Part shown: one piece after another, positions 1 through 4,553 of the stretch
How the letters are laid out: the number at the start of each line of letters is the position of its first letter
Numbering within the stretch: the stretch's first letter is position 1
Made by a program: the position numbers and the translations under genes
The notes under the pieces: generated by a model
What the model was told of the DNA's origin: nothing
Databases searched by the model: none
What the model saw: only the letters and a program-made list of their open reading frames with translations
Assembly (NCBI GenBank): GCA_013695405.1
Contig: JACDAO010000456.1
Coordinates: forward strand, 1-5,167
Direction: 5' to 3'
From: Acidobacteriota bacterium
GTDB lineage: Bacteria > Acidobacteriota > Vicinamibacteria > Vicinamibacterales > Vicinamibacteraceae
Length of the DNA: 5,167 nt

Positions 1-299
1 AGCAGGATCAGGGCGGCGGGAAACGCGTGTGTGCCGTACACCTGCTCGCCGCGGAGCAGGCGAGCGCGGTCGATTGGCACGCCGTCGATGGCCGGCAGCG
101 GGTCGTGCAGGTCGAGGAAGGCGCGCAGCGGCGCTGGGGTGTCAGCCGGCACGGGCGCGCTGTTGGAGTCCATCGCCGCAAACAGGCGTTGGAAGTCGTC
201 CTTGCTGTCGAGGCGGGCGACGCAAGCGTCGGCCTGCTGGTCGCCCTGGCTTCTCAGCGAGTCGAGGAAGGCGTCATCGGACCAGCGGCTGGAATCCAT
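1..299 (-). CDS. MpaB/DUF2236-family oxygenase, N-terminal fragment (gene continues beyond the window)
   Basis: An open frame of 99 codons reads from ATG at 299 to the left edge with no stop, so the C-terminal part lies outside the window. It begins MDSSRWSDDAFLDSLRSQGD and later has LPAIDGVPIDRARLLRGEQV, followed by YGTHAFPAALILL. From memory, DUF2236 (ER-bound oxygenase mpaB / rubber oxygenase catalytic domain) proteins start with an R-W-[ST]-D-x-x-L-D-x-x-R-x-x-G-D motif. They continue with a 'GE.vF..hG....LLL' helix ahead of a SLPE.Y motif, which would fall just past the edge. Members are histidine-ligated haem proteins, some of them latex-cleaving; the haem-ligand residues are not visible here, so activity cannot be judged. 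No other in-frame start lies nearby upstream, and there is no clear Shine-Dalgarno. It follows the dehydrogenase by 32 bp and is probably cotranscribed, although a TACAAT box at 317-322 could give it its own short-leader transcript. The family call is by pattern memory. Confidence 0.66.
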   Translation of the reverse strand, partial: MDSSRWSDDAFLDSLRSQGDQQADACVARLDSKDDFQRLFAAMDSNSAPVPADTPAPLRAFLDLHDPLPAIDGVPIDRARLLRGEQVYGTHAFPAALIL

Positions 300-316
300 G
301 GCGGATGGCTGGCGGC

Positions 317-322
317 ATTGTA
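317..322 (-). promoter_or_regulatory. possible -10 box (TACAAT) ahead of the MpaB-like gene
   Basis: On the minus strand TACAAT (5 of 6 to TATAAT) lies in the 32-bp gap after the dehydrogenase stop, 17 nt before the ATG at 299. A start about 7 nt downstream would give a leader of roughly 10 nt. No good -35 is seen at 16-18 nt; CTGACC at 343-348 is 20 nt away and lies inside the dehydrogenase gene. It may be chance. Confidence 0.25.
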
Positions 323-331
323 GAACGGGAG

Positions 332-1396
332 TCAGGCATCGGGGTCAGAGGCGATCTGCAGTTGCACCTTGATGGCCGTGCCCGGATCGGCCGCCGCGGC
401 CAGCGCCTGCGCCGCGTCCTCGAGCGGGAAGACACGGCTGACGAGCGACGCCACGTCGACCCGGCCGGATCGCACCAGCGCGATCGCATCGTCGAACACG
501 TCGCCGTAGCGGAACGATCCGAGCAGCGTGATCTCGCGCGCCATCACCTGGCTGGCCGGCAGAAGCACGTCGCCGGTGCTCAGTGTGCCGACCTGGACGA
601 TGGTGCCGCCGGGCCGCACCAGGTCGAAGAGTTGACGCAGCGCGGCTGGCGCACCCGAGGCCTCGAACGCCACGTCGAAGCCGCCATCGGGCAACTCCCC
701 ACCCAGATCCGGCAGGTTCGGGTCGGACGGATCGTCGACGTCGTCGACGCCACGCGCGAGTGCGGTCTCGCGACGGCCGGGCGAGGGGTCACTGACGACG
801 ACCTGGACCGCGCCGAGGGCTCGTGCCGTCATGGCGATGAGCAGGCCGATCGGACCGCCGCCCGTGATCAGCACCCGCGCCGCGACCGGCATGCCGGCGC
901 GTCGCACCGCGTGCAGCGCGACCGCGAGTGGCTCGATCATCGCGCCGACTGCGTGATCGAGATCGCCGAGCCGATGGCACTGGTCGGCACGCACCGCGAC
1001 GAGGTGGGCAAAGCCGCCGTCGGTCGGCGGCCGGGTGCTGGCGCTGCCCAGCATCACGGTGCGGCGACAGAGGTTGCGCCGCCCGGCGCGGCAGTAGGCG
1101 CAGCGGTCGCACGCGCGGGCAGGATTGACGGCGACCCGCGTGCCGACGGCGAGCCCGTCGACATCGGCGGCAACCGCCGCGACGACTCCGGACAGCTCGT
1201 GGCCGAGGACGAACGGACGCGTCGGCACGAAGGCGCCGCAGCACCCGTCGTGGAAGTAGTGCAGATCCGACCCGCACATCCCGGCACGCTGGACCCGGAC
1301 CAGGACCATCCCCGGCGTCAGCGCCGGCTCCGGATAATCCTGCACCCGGACGTCACCGGCGGCGTACAGGACCGCCGCTCGCATCAGATCGGTCAT
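332..1396 (-). CDS. zinc-dependent medium-chain dehydrogenase, L-idonate 5-dehydrogenase/sorbitol dehydrogenase-like
   Basis: A complete 354-residue NAD(P)-dependent medium-chain dehydrogenase, the usual length for the family, oxidising a secondary alcohol or polyol to a ketone in the cytoplasm. Catalytic zinc ligands are C41 (in AGMCGSDLHYF), H66-E67 (GHE) and E155 (IEPLAVALH). The structural zinc lobe has four cysteines, C96, C99, C102 and C110. The Rossmann fold starts at GGGPIG (179-184), and D203 at the end of the second strand suggests NAD+ over NADP+. CGSDLHYF, NPAR-C-x2-C-x2-C, LGSAS and EPLAVALHAV are the blocks I associate with L-idonate 5-dehydrogenase; sorbitol or threonine dehydrogenase remain possible, so no symbol is given. 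Start is ATG at 1396 with GAGG ten bases upstream; M5 is an alternative. The MpaB-like gene follows by 32 bp. All key residues are present and nothing suggests decay. The class is certain; the substrate is not. Confidence 0.93.
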   Translation of the reverse strand: MTDLMRAAVLYAAGDVRVQDYPEPALTPGMVLVRVQRAGMCGSDLHYFHDGCCGAFVPTRPFVLGHELSGVVAAVAADVDGLAVGTRVAVNPARACDRCAYCRAGRRNLCRRTVMLGSASTRPPTDGGFAHLVAVRADQCHRLGDLDHAVGAMIEPLAVALHAVRRAGMPVAARVLITGGGPIGLLIAMTARALGAVQVVVSDPSPGRRETALARGVDDVDDPSDPNLPDLGGELPDGGFDVAFEASGAPAALRQLFDLVRPGGTIVQVGTLSTGDVLLPASQVMAREITLLGSFRYGDVFDDAIALVRSGRVDVASLVSRVFPLEDAAQALAAAADPGTAIKVQLQIASDPDA

Positions 1397-1406
1397 GGGG
1401 AAATCG

Positions 1407-1410
1407 CCTC
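1407..1410 (-). promoter_or_regulatory. Shine-Dalgarno (GAGG) of the dehydrogenase gene
   Basis: On the minus strand GAGG sits 10 nt before the ATG at 1396. It is short and slightly far, but it is the only purine-rich site there, and it favours M1 over the methionine four codons later. Confidence 0.4.
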
Positions 1411-1414
1411 AGTG

Positions 1415-1467
1415 ATCGGGAGGCGGGCATCGGGAATCGGCCATCGGCCCTCTCGCGTTGGCATCGG
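1415..1467. repeat. imperfect ATCGG heptad-like intergenic repeat
   Basis: ATCGG occurs at 1415, 1429, 1436, 1443 and 1463. Three copies (1429, 1436, 1443) are exactly 7 bp apart, and the step from 1415 is 14 bp, a multiple of 7. The underlying unit resembles GGAATCG. It lies just upstream of the dehydrogenase start and looks like a degraded simple-sequence tract rather than coding DNA. Confidence 0.5.
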
Positions 1468-1471
1468 TCAA
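1443..1471 (-). promoter_or_regulatory. weak candidate promoter for the dehydrogenase gene
   Basis: On the minus strand TTGACC at 1466-1471 matches the -35 consensus in 5 of 6 positions. Seventeen bases downstream is GCCGAT (1443-1448), which matches the -10 in only 2 positions, so only the -35 half is persuasive. The position, 47 nt or more before the ATG and after the preceding gene's stop, is sensible for a promoter. The -10 overlaps the ATCGG repeat. Confidence 0.22.
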
Positions 1472-1505
1472 TGTCTCACGAACTCGACGACGCTGGGACT
1501 CGCGT

Positions 1506-1525
1506 CGGCCGGACAAGTCCGGCCG
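1506..1525. repeat. perfect 9-bp inverted repeat, REP-like hairpin
   Basis: CGGCCGGAC at 1506-1514 is followed by AA and its exact reverse complement GTCCGGCCG at 1517-1525. As RNA it would fold as about 7 bp of pure G+C with a six-base loop. It lies 53 bp beyond the methyltransferase stop on that gene's transcript, so it could act as a 3' stabiliser or terminator. There is no T-run after it, so it is not a canonical intrinsic terminator. The form also suits a dispersed REP-type palindrome. Confidence 0.6.
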
Positions 1526-1533
1526 CTACGCGT

Positions 1534-1572
1534 GCCTGATGCCTGAGTGCCTGAGTGCCTGAGTGCCTGAGA
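1534..1572. repeat. 8-bp tandem repeat, unit GCCTGAGT
   Basis: A partial unit GCCTGAT (1534-1540) is followed by GCCTGAGT three times (1541-1564) and GCCTGAGA (1565-1572), giving nearly five copies. The array ends five bases before the methyltransferase stop codon at 1578-1580, so it lies immediately 3' of that gene. It is short, perfect in its core, and could vary in copy number by slippage. Confidence 0.85.
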
Positions 1573-1577
1573 GCCCG

Positions 1578-2243
1578 TCAGCGTTTGACGTAGATCACGA
1601 AGTATCGGTCCGGATACAGCGTGACCCGTTCAGCGCGGGTGAAGCCGGCGGCGCGCAGCCAGGTGTCGGCTTGTGCTTCGCTGACGATCATCTCGGGCTG
1701 ATTCTGGTGCGGGCTGCCGTCGGGGGTGTAGTCGATGATTGCGAGTCGGCCACCGGCTACGATCTGTGACGCCAGGGTCTTCACATAGCCGGCGCGATCG
1801 CTGACGTGGTGCAGCACGTCGTTCATCAGGGCGAGGTCGACCGGCACCGGCAGCGACGGGTCGGTGAAACTGCCGCGCACGGTCTTGACGTTGCCGAGCC
1901 CGGCGGCCCCGGCGCGCTGCGTGACGTGGGCCAGCAGGTCGTTGTCGATGTCGGAGGCGTAGACGATGCCGGTCGGGCCGGTGGCGCTGGCCAGGGGAAT
2001 GCTGAGCAGTCCAGTCCCCGACCCGACATCGGCGAGTGTCTGGCCGGTCCGAATCTTCAGGGCCGCTACCAGATCGGGGATCTTCATGTTCGCGACCCGC
2101 TCCGGCGAGTCGAGCGTGGCGATCCACTGCGCGGCCGGTCTGCCGCCGAGCTGCGCCGACACCGGAGCCTCGGTGCCGGCCACCGCACACAGGATGACGA
2201 GGGTGCTCAGCCGACGGACCGACAATGAGGTGACAGGGCGCAC
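1578..2243 (-). CDS. exported or membrane-anchored class I SAM-dependent methyltransferase
   Basis: From GTG at 2243 the protein is 221 residues. Residues 1-30 look like a Sec signal peptide: two arginines, a hydrophobic stretch LSTLVILCAVAGT, and a VSA-Q cleavage site near residue 30. Then comes a Rossmann methyltransferase: ADVGSGTG (motif I, 71-78), ASDID with the acidic residue expected to contact the SAM ribose (D98), LMNDVLHHV (139-147), a GGRLAIIDY strand and a C-terminal beta hairpin ending YFVIYVKR. The fold is clear but the substrate is unknown; UbiE/COQ5 and arsenite methyltransferases share these general motifs. Similar signal-bearing methyltransferases beginning 'QLGGRPAAQWI' are, as I recall, common in Acidobacteriota. 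No start has a Shine-Dalgarno. GTG at 2243 is preferred because TACCAT lies exactly six bases upstream; TTG at 2261 or 2225 are alternatives. The gene begins 37 bp after the DHFR-remnant stop. Confidence 0.85.
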   Translation of the reverse strand: MRPVTSLSVRRLSTLVILCAVAGTEAPVSAQLGGRPAAQWIATLDSPERVANMKIPDLVAALKIRTGQTLADVGSGTGLLSIPLASATGPTGIVYASDIDNDLLAHVTQRAGAAGLGNVKTVRGSFTDPSLPVPVDLALMNDVLHHVSDRAGYVKTLASQIVAGGRLAIIDYTPDGSPHQNQPEMIVSEAQADTWLRAAGFTRAERVTLYPDRYFVIYVKR

Positions 2244-2249
2244 GCGCCG

Positions 2250-2255
2250 ATGGTA
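2250..2255 (-). promoter_or_regulatory. candidate -10 box (TACCAT) for a leaderless methyltransferase transcript
   Basis: On the minus strand TACCAT (4 of 6 to TATAAT, with the key first T, second A and last T) is followed by six bases and then GTG at 2243. Transcription would begin at or next to the start codon. No convincing -35 is seen. The same geometry occurs at the DsbD-family gene. Confidence 0.35.
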
Positions 2256-2280
2256 CGGCAAGTCCGCGCGGCCGTGCGTC

Positions 2281-2706
2281 TCAGTCGCCGGTCGCTGGCC
2301 GGGGCGCGATGTCGTACTCGAGCGCGAGAATGCCGCTGCCCGAGAACACCAGATGCGAGCGCAGCCGCAACGTCAGGCGCGGCCCCGGCGCGGGCAGCAG
2401 CGGCAGCCCGCCGCCGAGCAACACCGGGACGACCGCCACGTCGACGCCGTCGACCAGCCCGGCGTCCGCAAGTTGCCCGAACAGATCGCCGCCGCCCCAC
2501 AGCCAGAGCGGCTTGCCGTCGCCGCCGGCCTTGAGGGCGCGCACATGGGGAATCGCCTCGCGCACGACGGTGACACCATCGCGCTCGCCTTCCGGCAAGG
2601 TCCGCGAGTAGACGTAGGTCGGAAGGGCCGGACCGACGGCGCCGCCAGTGGCGGCTAAGACCTCGCAGGCACGCCGGGCTTGTCGCTGCGACGCCTCAGG
2701 CGTCCA
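2281..2706 (-). pseudogene. 5'-truncated RibD_C / dihydrofolate reductase-family gene
   Basis: Reading the minus strand from just after an in-frame TGA at 2707-2709 gives about 141 codons to the stop at 2281. The product is clearly the C-terminal part of a DHFR-family (RibD C-terminal domain, YyaP/YwjB-like) reductase: EVLAATGG (2641-2664), PTYVYSRT (2599-2622), LWLWGGGDLFGQL (NADPH-binding loop), AGLVD, VVPVLLGGGLPLL, and a closing LEYDI strand. Family members are usually about 175-200 residues and open with a strand like 'SLDGFIA'; that region and the GR.TYE segment are missing. The only in-frame start codon, TTG at 2598, falls inside conserved sequence after YVYSRT, so the homology extends beyond any possible start. 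Just 60 bp separate the frame from the Nudix stop, too little for the missing domain. The lesion is therefore a 5' deletion and not a simple frameshift. A residual 105-residue product from the TTG would lack half the active site. Confidence 0.72.
2690..2704. repeat. 15-bp palindrome at the truncated end of the DHFR-family remnant
   Basis: GACGCCT at 2690-2696, one central C, then its exact complement AGGCGTC at 2698-2704. It lies within the last codons before the in-frame stop at 2707, where the DHFR similarity has faded, so it may mark the breakpoint or belong to an inserted palindromic element. Confidence 0.5.
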
Positions 2707-2710
2707 TCAG

Positions 2711-2744
2711 GTCACGTGGCGCCGACTGACCCCTCCTCCGGGGT
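2711..2744. repeat. cluster of short palindromes between the DHFR remnant and the Nudix gene
   Basis: Within 34 bp are CACGTG and GGCGCC (self-complementary hexamers), GTCA...TGAC arms (2711-2714 and 2727-2730) around them, and ACCCC/GGGGT (2729-2733 and 2740-2744) flanking a six-base loop. Together with the neighbouring 2690-2704 palindrome this looks like a REP-like intergenic element. It could also form a hairpin 3' of the Nudix gene on the minus strand, but it lacks a T-tract. Confidence 0.4.
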
Positions 2745-2769
2745 GGACGGCGAGATCGCAGACGTGCGC

Positions 2770-3240
2770 TCAGAGGCCGAGGTCGGAGGCATACGCCAGC
2801 AGTTGTCGTATCAACGGCACCTGGCCGGCGAGCACGCGCGTCATCGCCTCGTCGGCGCGAAACCAGGCTCCGCGATCGACTTCCGGGAACTGCTGGAGTC
2901 GTCCCGATCGCGGCGGCCACTCGAGCGTGAACAGGTTGCTGCGCAGGCGCGACGGGTCGCAGTCGCCTTCGATGGCCCAGGCGTGTACGACCTTGCCGCC
3001 GCCCTGGACCACTGGCCGCAGCGGCAGGAACTCGCCGTCGACGGTGAAGCCGGTCTCCTCGTTGAATTCGCGGCGTGCGGTGTCGAGCGGATCTTCGCCT
3101 GCCTCGATGCGGCCCTTCGGGATGGTCCAGGCCCCGGCGTCACGTGAGACCCACAGCGGACCGCCGGGGTGCGCCAGGAACACCTCGAGGTGCGGACGGC
3201 GACGGTACAACAGCAACCCGGCACTTACTCTCGGCGGCAC
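2770..3240 (-). CDS. Nudix hydrolase, COG4119-type predicted NTP pyrophosphohydrolase
   Basis: A complete 156-residue Nudix protein that would hydrolyse a nucleoside diphosphate linked to another group, in the cytoplasm, with Mg2+ or Mn2+. The Nudix box is intact at residues 43-65: G43, E49, R57-E58, E61-E62, G64, following the GX5EX7REUXEEXGU pattern. Ahead of it are RVSAGLLLYRR, VFLAHPGGPLW and GAWTIPKG; after it come GGKVVHAWAIEGDCD, FTLEWPPRSG and FPEVDRGAWF. These blocks match what I recall of COG4119 proteins; the substrate is not known. The frame is open up to GTG at 3315 and has an ATG at 3279. GTG at 3240 is chosen because AAGGAG lies eight bases upstream and it puts the start one turn before the first conserved strand. 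The gene is 100 bp downstream of the esterase stop. No residues are missing. Confidence 0.92.
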   Translation of the reverse strand: MPPRVSAGLLLYRRRPHLEVFLAHPGGPLWVSRDAGAWTIPKGRIEAGEDPLDTARREFNEETGFTVDGEFLPLRPVVQGGGKVVHAWAIEGDCDPSRLRSNLFTLEWPPRSGRLQQFPEVDRGAWFRADEAMTRVLAGQVPLIRQLLAYASDLGL

Positions 3241-3248
3241 CCGTCTGG

Positions 3249-3254
3249 CTCCTT
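3249..3254 (-). promoter_or_regulatory. Shine-Dalgarno AAGGAG fixing the Nudix start
   Basis: On the minus strand AAGGAG is followed by an eight-base spacer and GTG at 3240. It is the best ribosome binding site in the window and decides this start over the upstream GTG at 3315 and ATG at 3279, which would add 25 or 13 basic, non-conserved residues. Confidence 0.8.
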
Positions 3255-3340
3255 GCGGTGGCACTCGCGCCCTGGCCATCCGTGATACTGGGCAGGATAT
3301 CGCGGGCGGCGTCACGCCGACCAGCTGATCAACACCGCGC

Positions 3341-4198
3341 TCACAGCACCCCTCGATCCTGCAGCCACTCCTCGAACCGCGACAACCAGGCCCCGGCCGG
3401 CCTGGTGTTGCGGGCGCGGACGCCGAAGCCGTGGCCGCCGCTGCCGTAGATGTGCAGCTCTGCGGGCACGCCCGCCCGTTTGAAGCGCAGGTAGACCTCG
3501 GCCAGGCCCTCCGAGATGTCCCGACGATCGTCGTAGGCCGCAGCCAGGAACGCCGGCGACGACGATGGGGTCGGCTCGATGTCGCCAGAACGGCCCGGAT
3601 AAATCAGCGCCTGGAAGTCGGGCCGCGCCGACTCGCGCTCGATCGGATCACTCGCGGCGGCGTTGCCGGCCACGTCGCGGGTCGCGACCATCGCGACCAG
3701 TTCGCCGCCAGCCGAGAAGCCCATCGCGCCGACGCGGGCCGGATCGACGCCCCACTCGCGGGCGCGGCTGCGAATCATCCGCATCGCCCGCTGCGCGTCG
3801 GCGAACGCCTCGACGTCGATGCGATACGTCGAGCCCGGCTCCCGCGCCAGGCGGTGCTTCAGCACGAACGCCGCGATGCCGCGGTCGCGCAGCCACTCGG
3901 CGACGTTGTAGCCCTCGTGCGTCATCACCAGTACCCGGTGCCCGCCGCCGGGGATGACCAGCACCGCCGCACCGGTCGCCTTGCCAGGCTCGGGCAGGTA
4001 GGGCGTGATGCTGGGACGATGCACCTGGGTGACGCGAATCTCGCCGCTGTCCGACGTCTCGACCACCTCGTCGCCGGTCACGGCTGCCGAGCCGGGCGCG
4101 GCGTTGGACCAGAGTCGGATTTCGTCAGCACCTTGGGCGCGGGCCACAGCGGGCCACAGCACGACGCAGGCCAGGGTCACCTTCATCAACACCGTCAT
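3341..4198 (-). CDS. secreted alpha/beta-hydrolase esterase (BD-FAE / acetylxylan-esterase-like)
   Basis: A 285-residue carboxylester hydrolase, probably exported, and likely acting on acyl or acetyl esters of plant polysaccharide or similar substrates. Residues 1-21 form a signal peptide (MTVLMKVTLACVVLWPAVARA, cleaved before Q22). The mature part starts with EIRLW and APGS, typical of this family. The oxyanion-loop PGGG is at 83-86 (VIPGGGHRVL), the nucleophile S162 sits in GFSAGG (160-165), the likely acid is D223 or D224 (AAAYDDRRD), and the catalytic histidine is H256 (GGHGFG). ADAQRAMRMIRSRA (134-147) and WGVDPARVG are the usual helix and strand before the nucleophile. All triad residues are present. 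The start is ATG at 4198 with GGGAG eight bases upstream; the frame opens farther to GTG at 4273, but that would bury the signal peptide. It is transcribed divergently from the DsbD-family gene. Fine substrate is not predictable. Confidence 0.9.
   Translation of the reverse strand: MTVLMKVTLACVVLWPAVARAQGADEIRLWSNAAPGSAAVTGDEVVETSDSGEIRVTQVHRPSITPYLPEPGKATGAAVLVIPGGGHRVLVMTHEGYNVAEWLRDRGIAAFVLKHRLAREPGSTYRIDVEAFADAQRAMRMIRSRAREWGVDPARVGAMGFSAGGELVAMVATRDVAGNAAASDPIERESARPDFQALIYPGRSGDIEPTPSSSPAFLAAAYDDRRDISEGLAEVYLRFKRAGVPAELHIYGSGGHGFGVRARNTRPAGAWLSRFEEWLQDRGVL
4141..4160. repeat. 10-bp perfect tandem duplication inside the esterase signal-peptide codons
   Basis: GGGCCACAGC occurs twice without a gap. 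On the coding strand it spans the end of the hydrophobic core and the WPAVA segment before the cleavage site. Because 10 is not a multiple of 3 the two copies are read in different frames. Confidence 0.7.
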
Positions 4199-4206
4199 CG
4201 ACGCTT

Positions 4207-4211
4207 CTCCC
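4207..4211 (-). promoter_or_regulatory. Shine-Dalgarno GGGAG of the esterase gene
   Basis: On the minus strand GGGAG is followed by eight bases and ATG at 4198, and a signal peptide begins at that ATG. This decides the start against GTG at 4273 and against the methionine four codons downstream. Confidence 0.7.
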
Positions 4212-4541
4212 ACGTCGGCAGCCGGGGTCTCGATCGGCGGCGCTCGCTCACCGCGGCGCGCGGGAGGCCGCACAGCACGCCGTCGATCGCGCCGGTGAAG
4301 CCGACGCTGCGAGACGTATGTATCACGCGCCCGATCGTGGACGGCCCCCGATTGTCGGCCAGGTCGCCGGCGCGAGCTTCACCGCATGCTGCCGGCCGTC
4401 GATCACGCGTCGGGCCGCCGCGGCTTGTCGAGGTGGGTGCATCGCGCCATCTCATCCAGCCCCTGCTCCTCCTCGTCGTCGCTGCGATTGCGCCGATCCT
4501 GCGGCAGCCAAAGCGGTTGGGCGCGCGGCCAACGGTTCCGC

Positions 4542-4547
4542 TACGAT
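4542..4547 (+). promoter_or_regulatory. candidate -10 box (TACGAT) for the DsbD-family gene, possibly leaderless
   Basis: TACGAT (4 of 6 to TATAAT) is followed by six bases and the GTG at 4554, so the transcript would start at the start codon. TTGGGC at 4517-4522 is a possible weak -35 with a long 19-bp spacer. No Shine-Dalgarno is present before the GTG, which fits leaderless translation. Confidence 0.4.
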
Positions 4548-4553
4548 GGTCGG

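Larger units (their letters stand above)
4199..4553. other. divergent intergenic region, no convincing gene
   Basis: These 355 bp separate the esterase start from the DsbD-family start. Open frames cross it on both strands, but their translations are arginine/proline/alanine-rich with no recognisable domain, so I call none. It must carry the promoters of both divergent genes. Visible items are the esterase Shine-Dalgarno (4207-4211), the TACGAT box (4542-4547), and an imperfect direct repeat CCCGATCGTGG / CCCGATTGTCG at 4330-4340 and 4347-4357 (9 of 11 identical, starts 17 bp apart), which could be an operator or chance. Confidence 0.6.

Noticed and set aside
724..760. Repeated GTCGAC units within the dehydrogenase gene
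   Set aside because: They encode alternating Val-Asp-Asp residues in the cofactor domain and are explained by codon bias.
29..1546. A 505-codon open frame on the plus strand opposite the dehydrogenase and oxygenase genes
   Set aside because: It is Arg/Gly/Ala-rich with no recognisable domain and is antisense to a dehydrogenase with every zinc and cofactor motif intact. Long antisense frames are expected at this G+C.
2641..2655. A GCCGCC-AGT-GGCGGC hairpin
   Set aside because: It lies inside the conserved DHFR-family reading frame (ATGG codons), so coding sequence explains it.
3305..3320. A GGCGT-C-ACGCC inverted repeat as a terminator after the esterase
   Set aside because: The stem is only about 4-5 bp with an impossible one-base loop and no T-tract follows.
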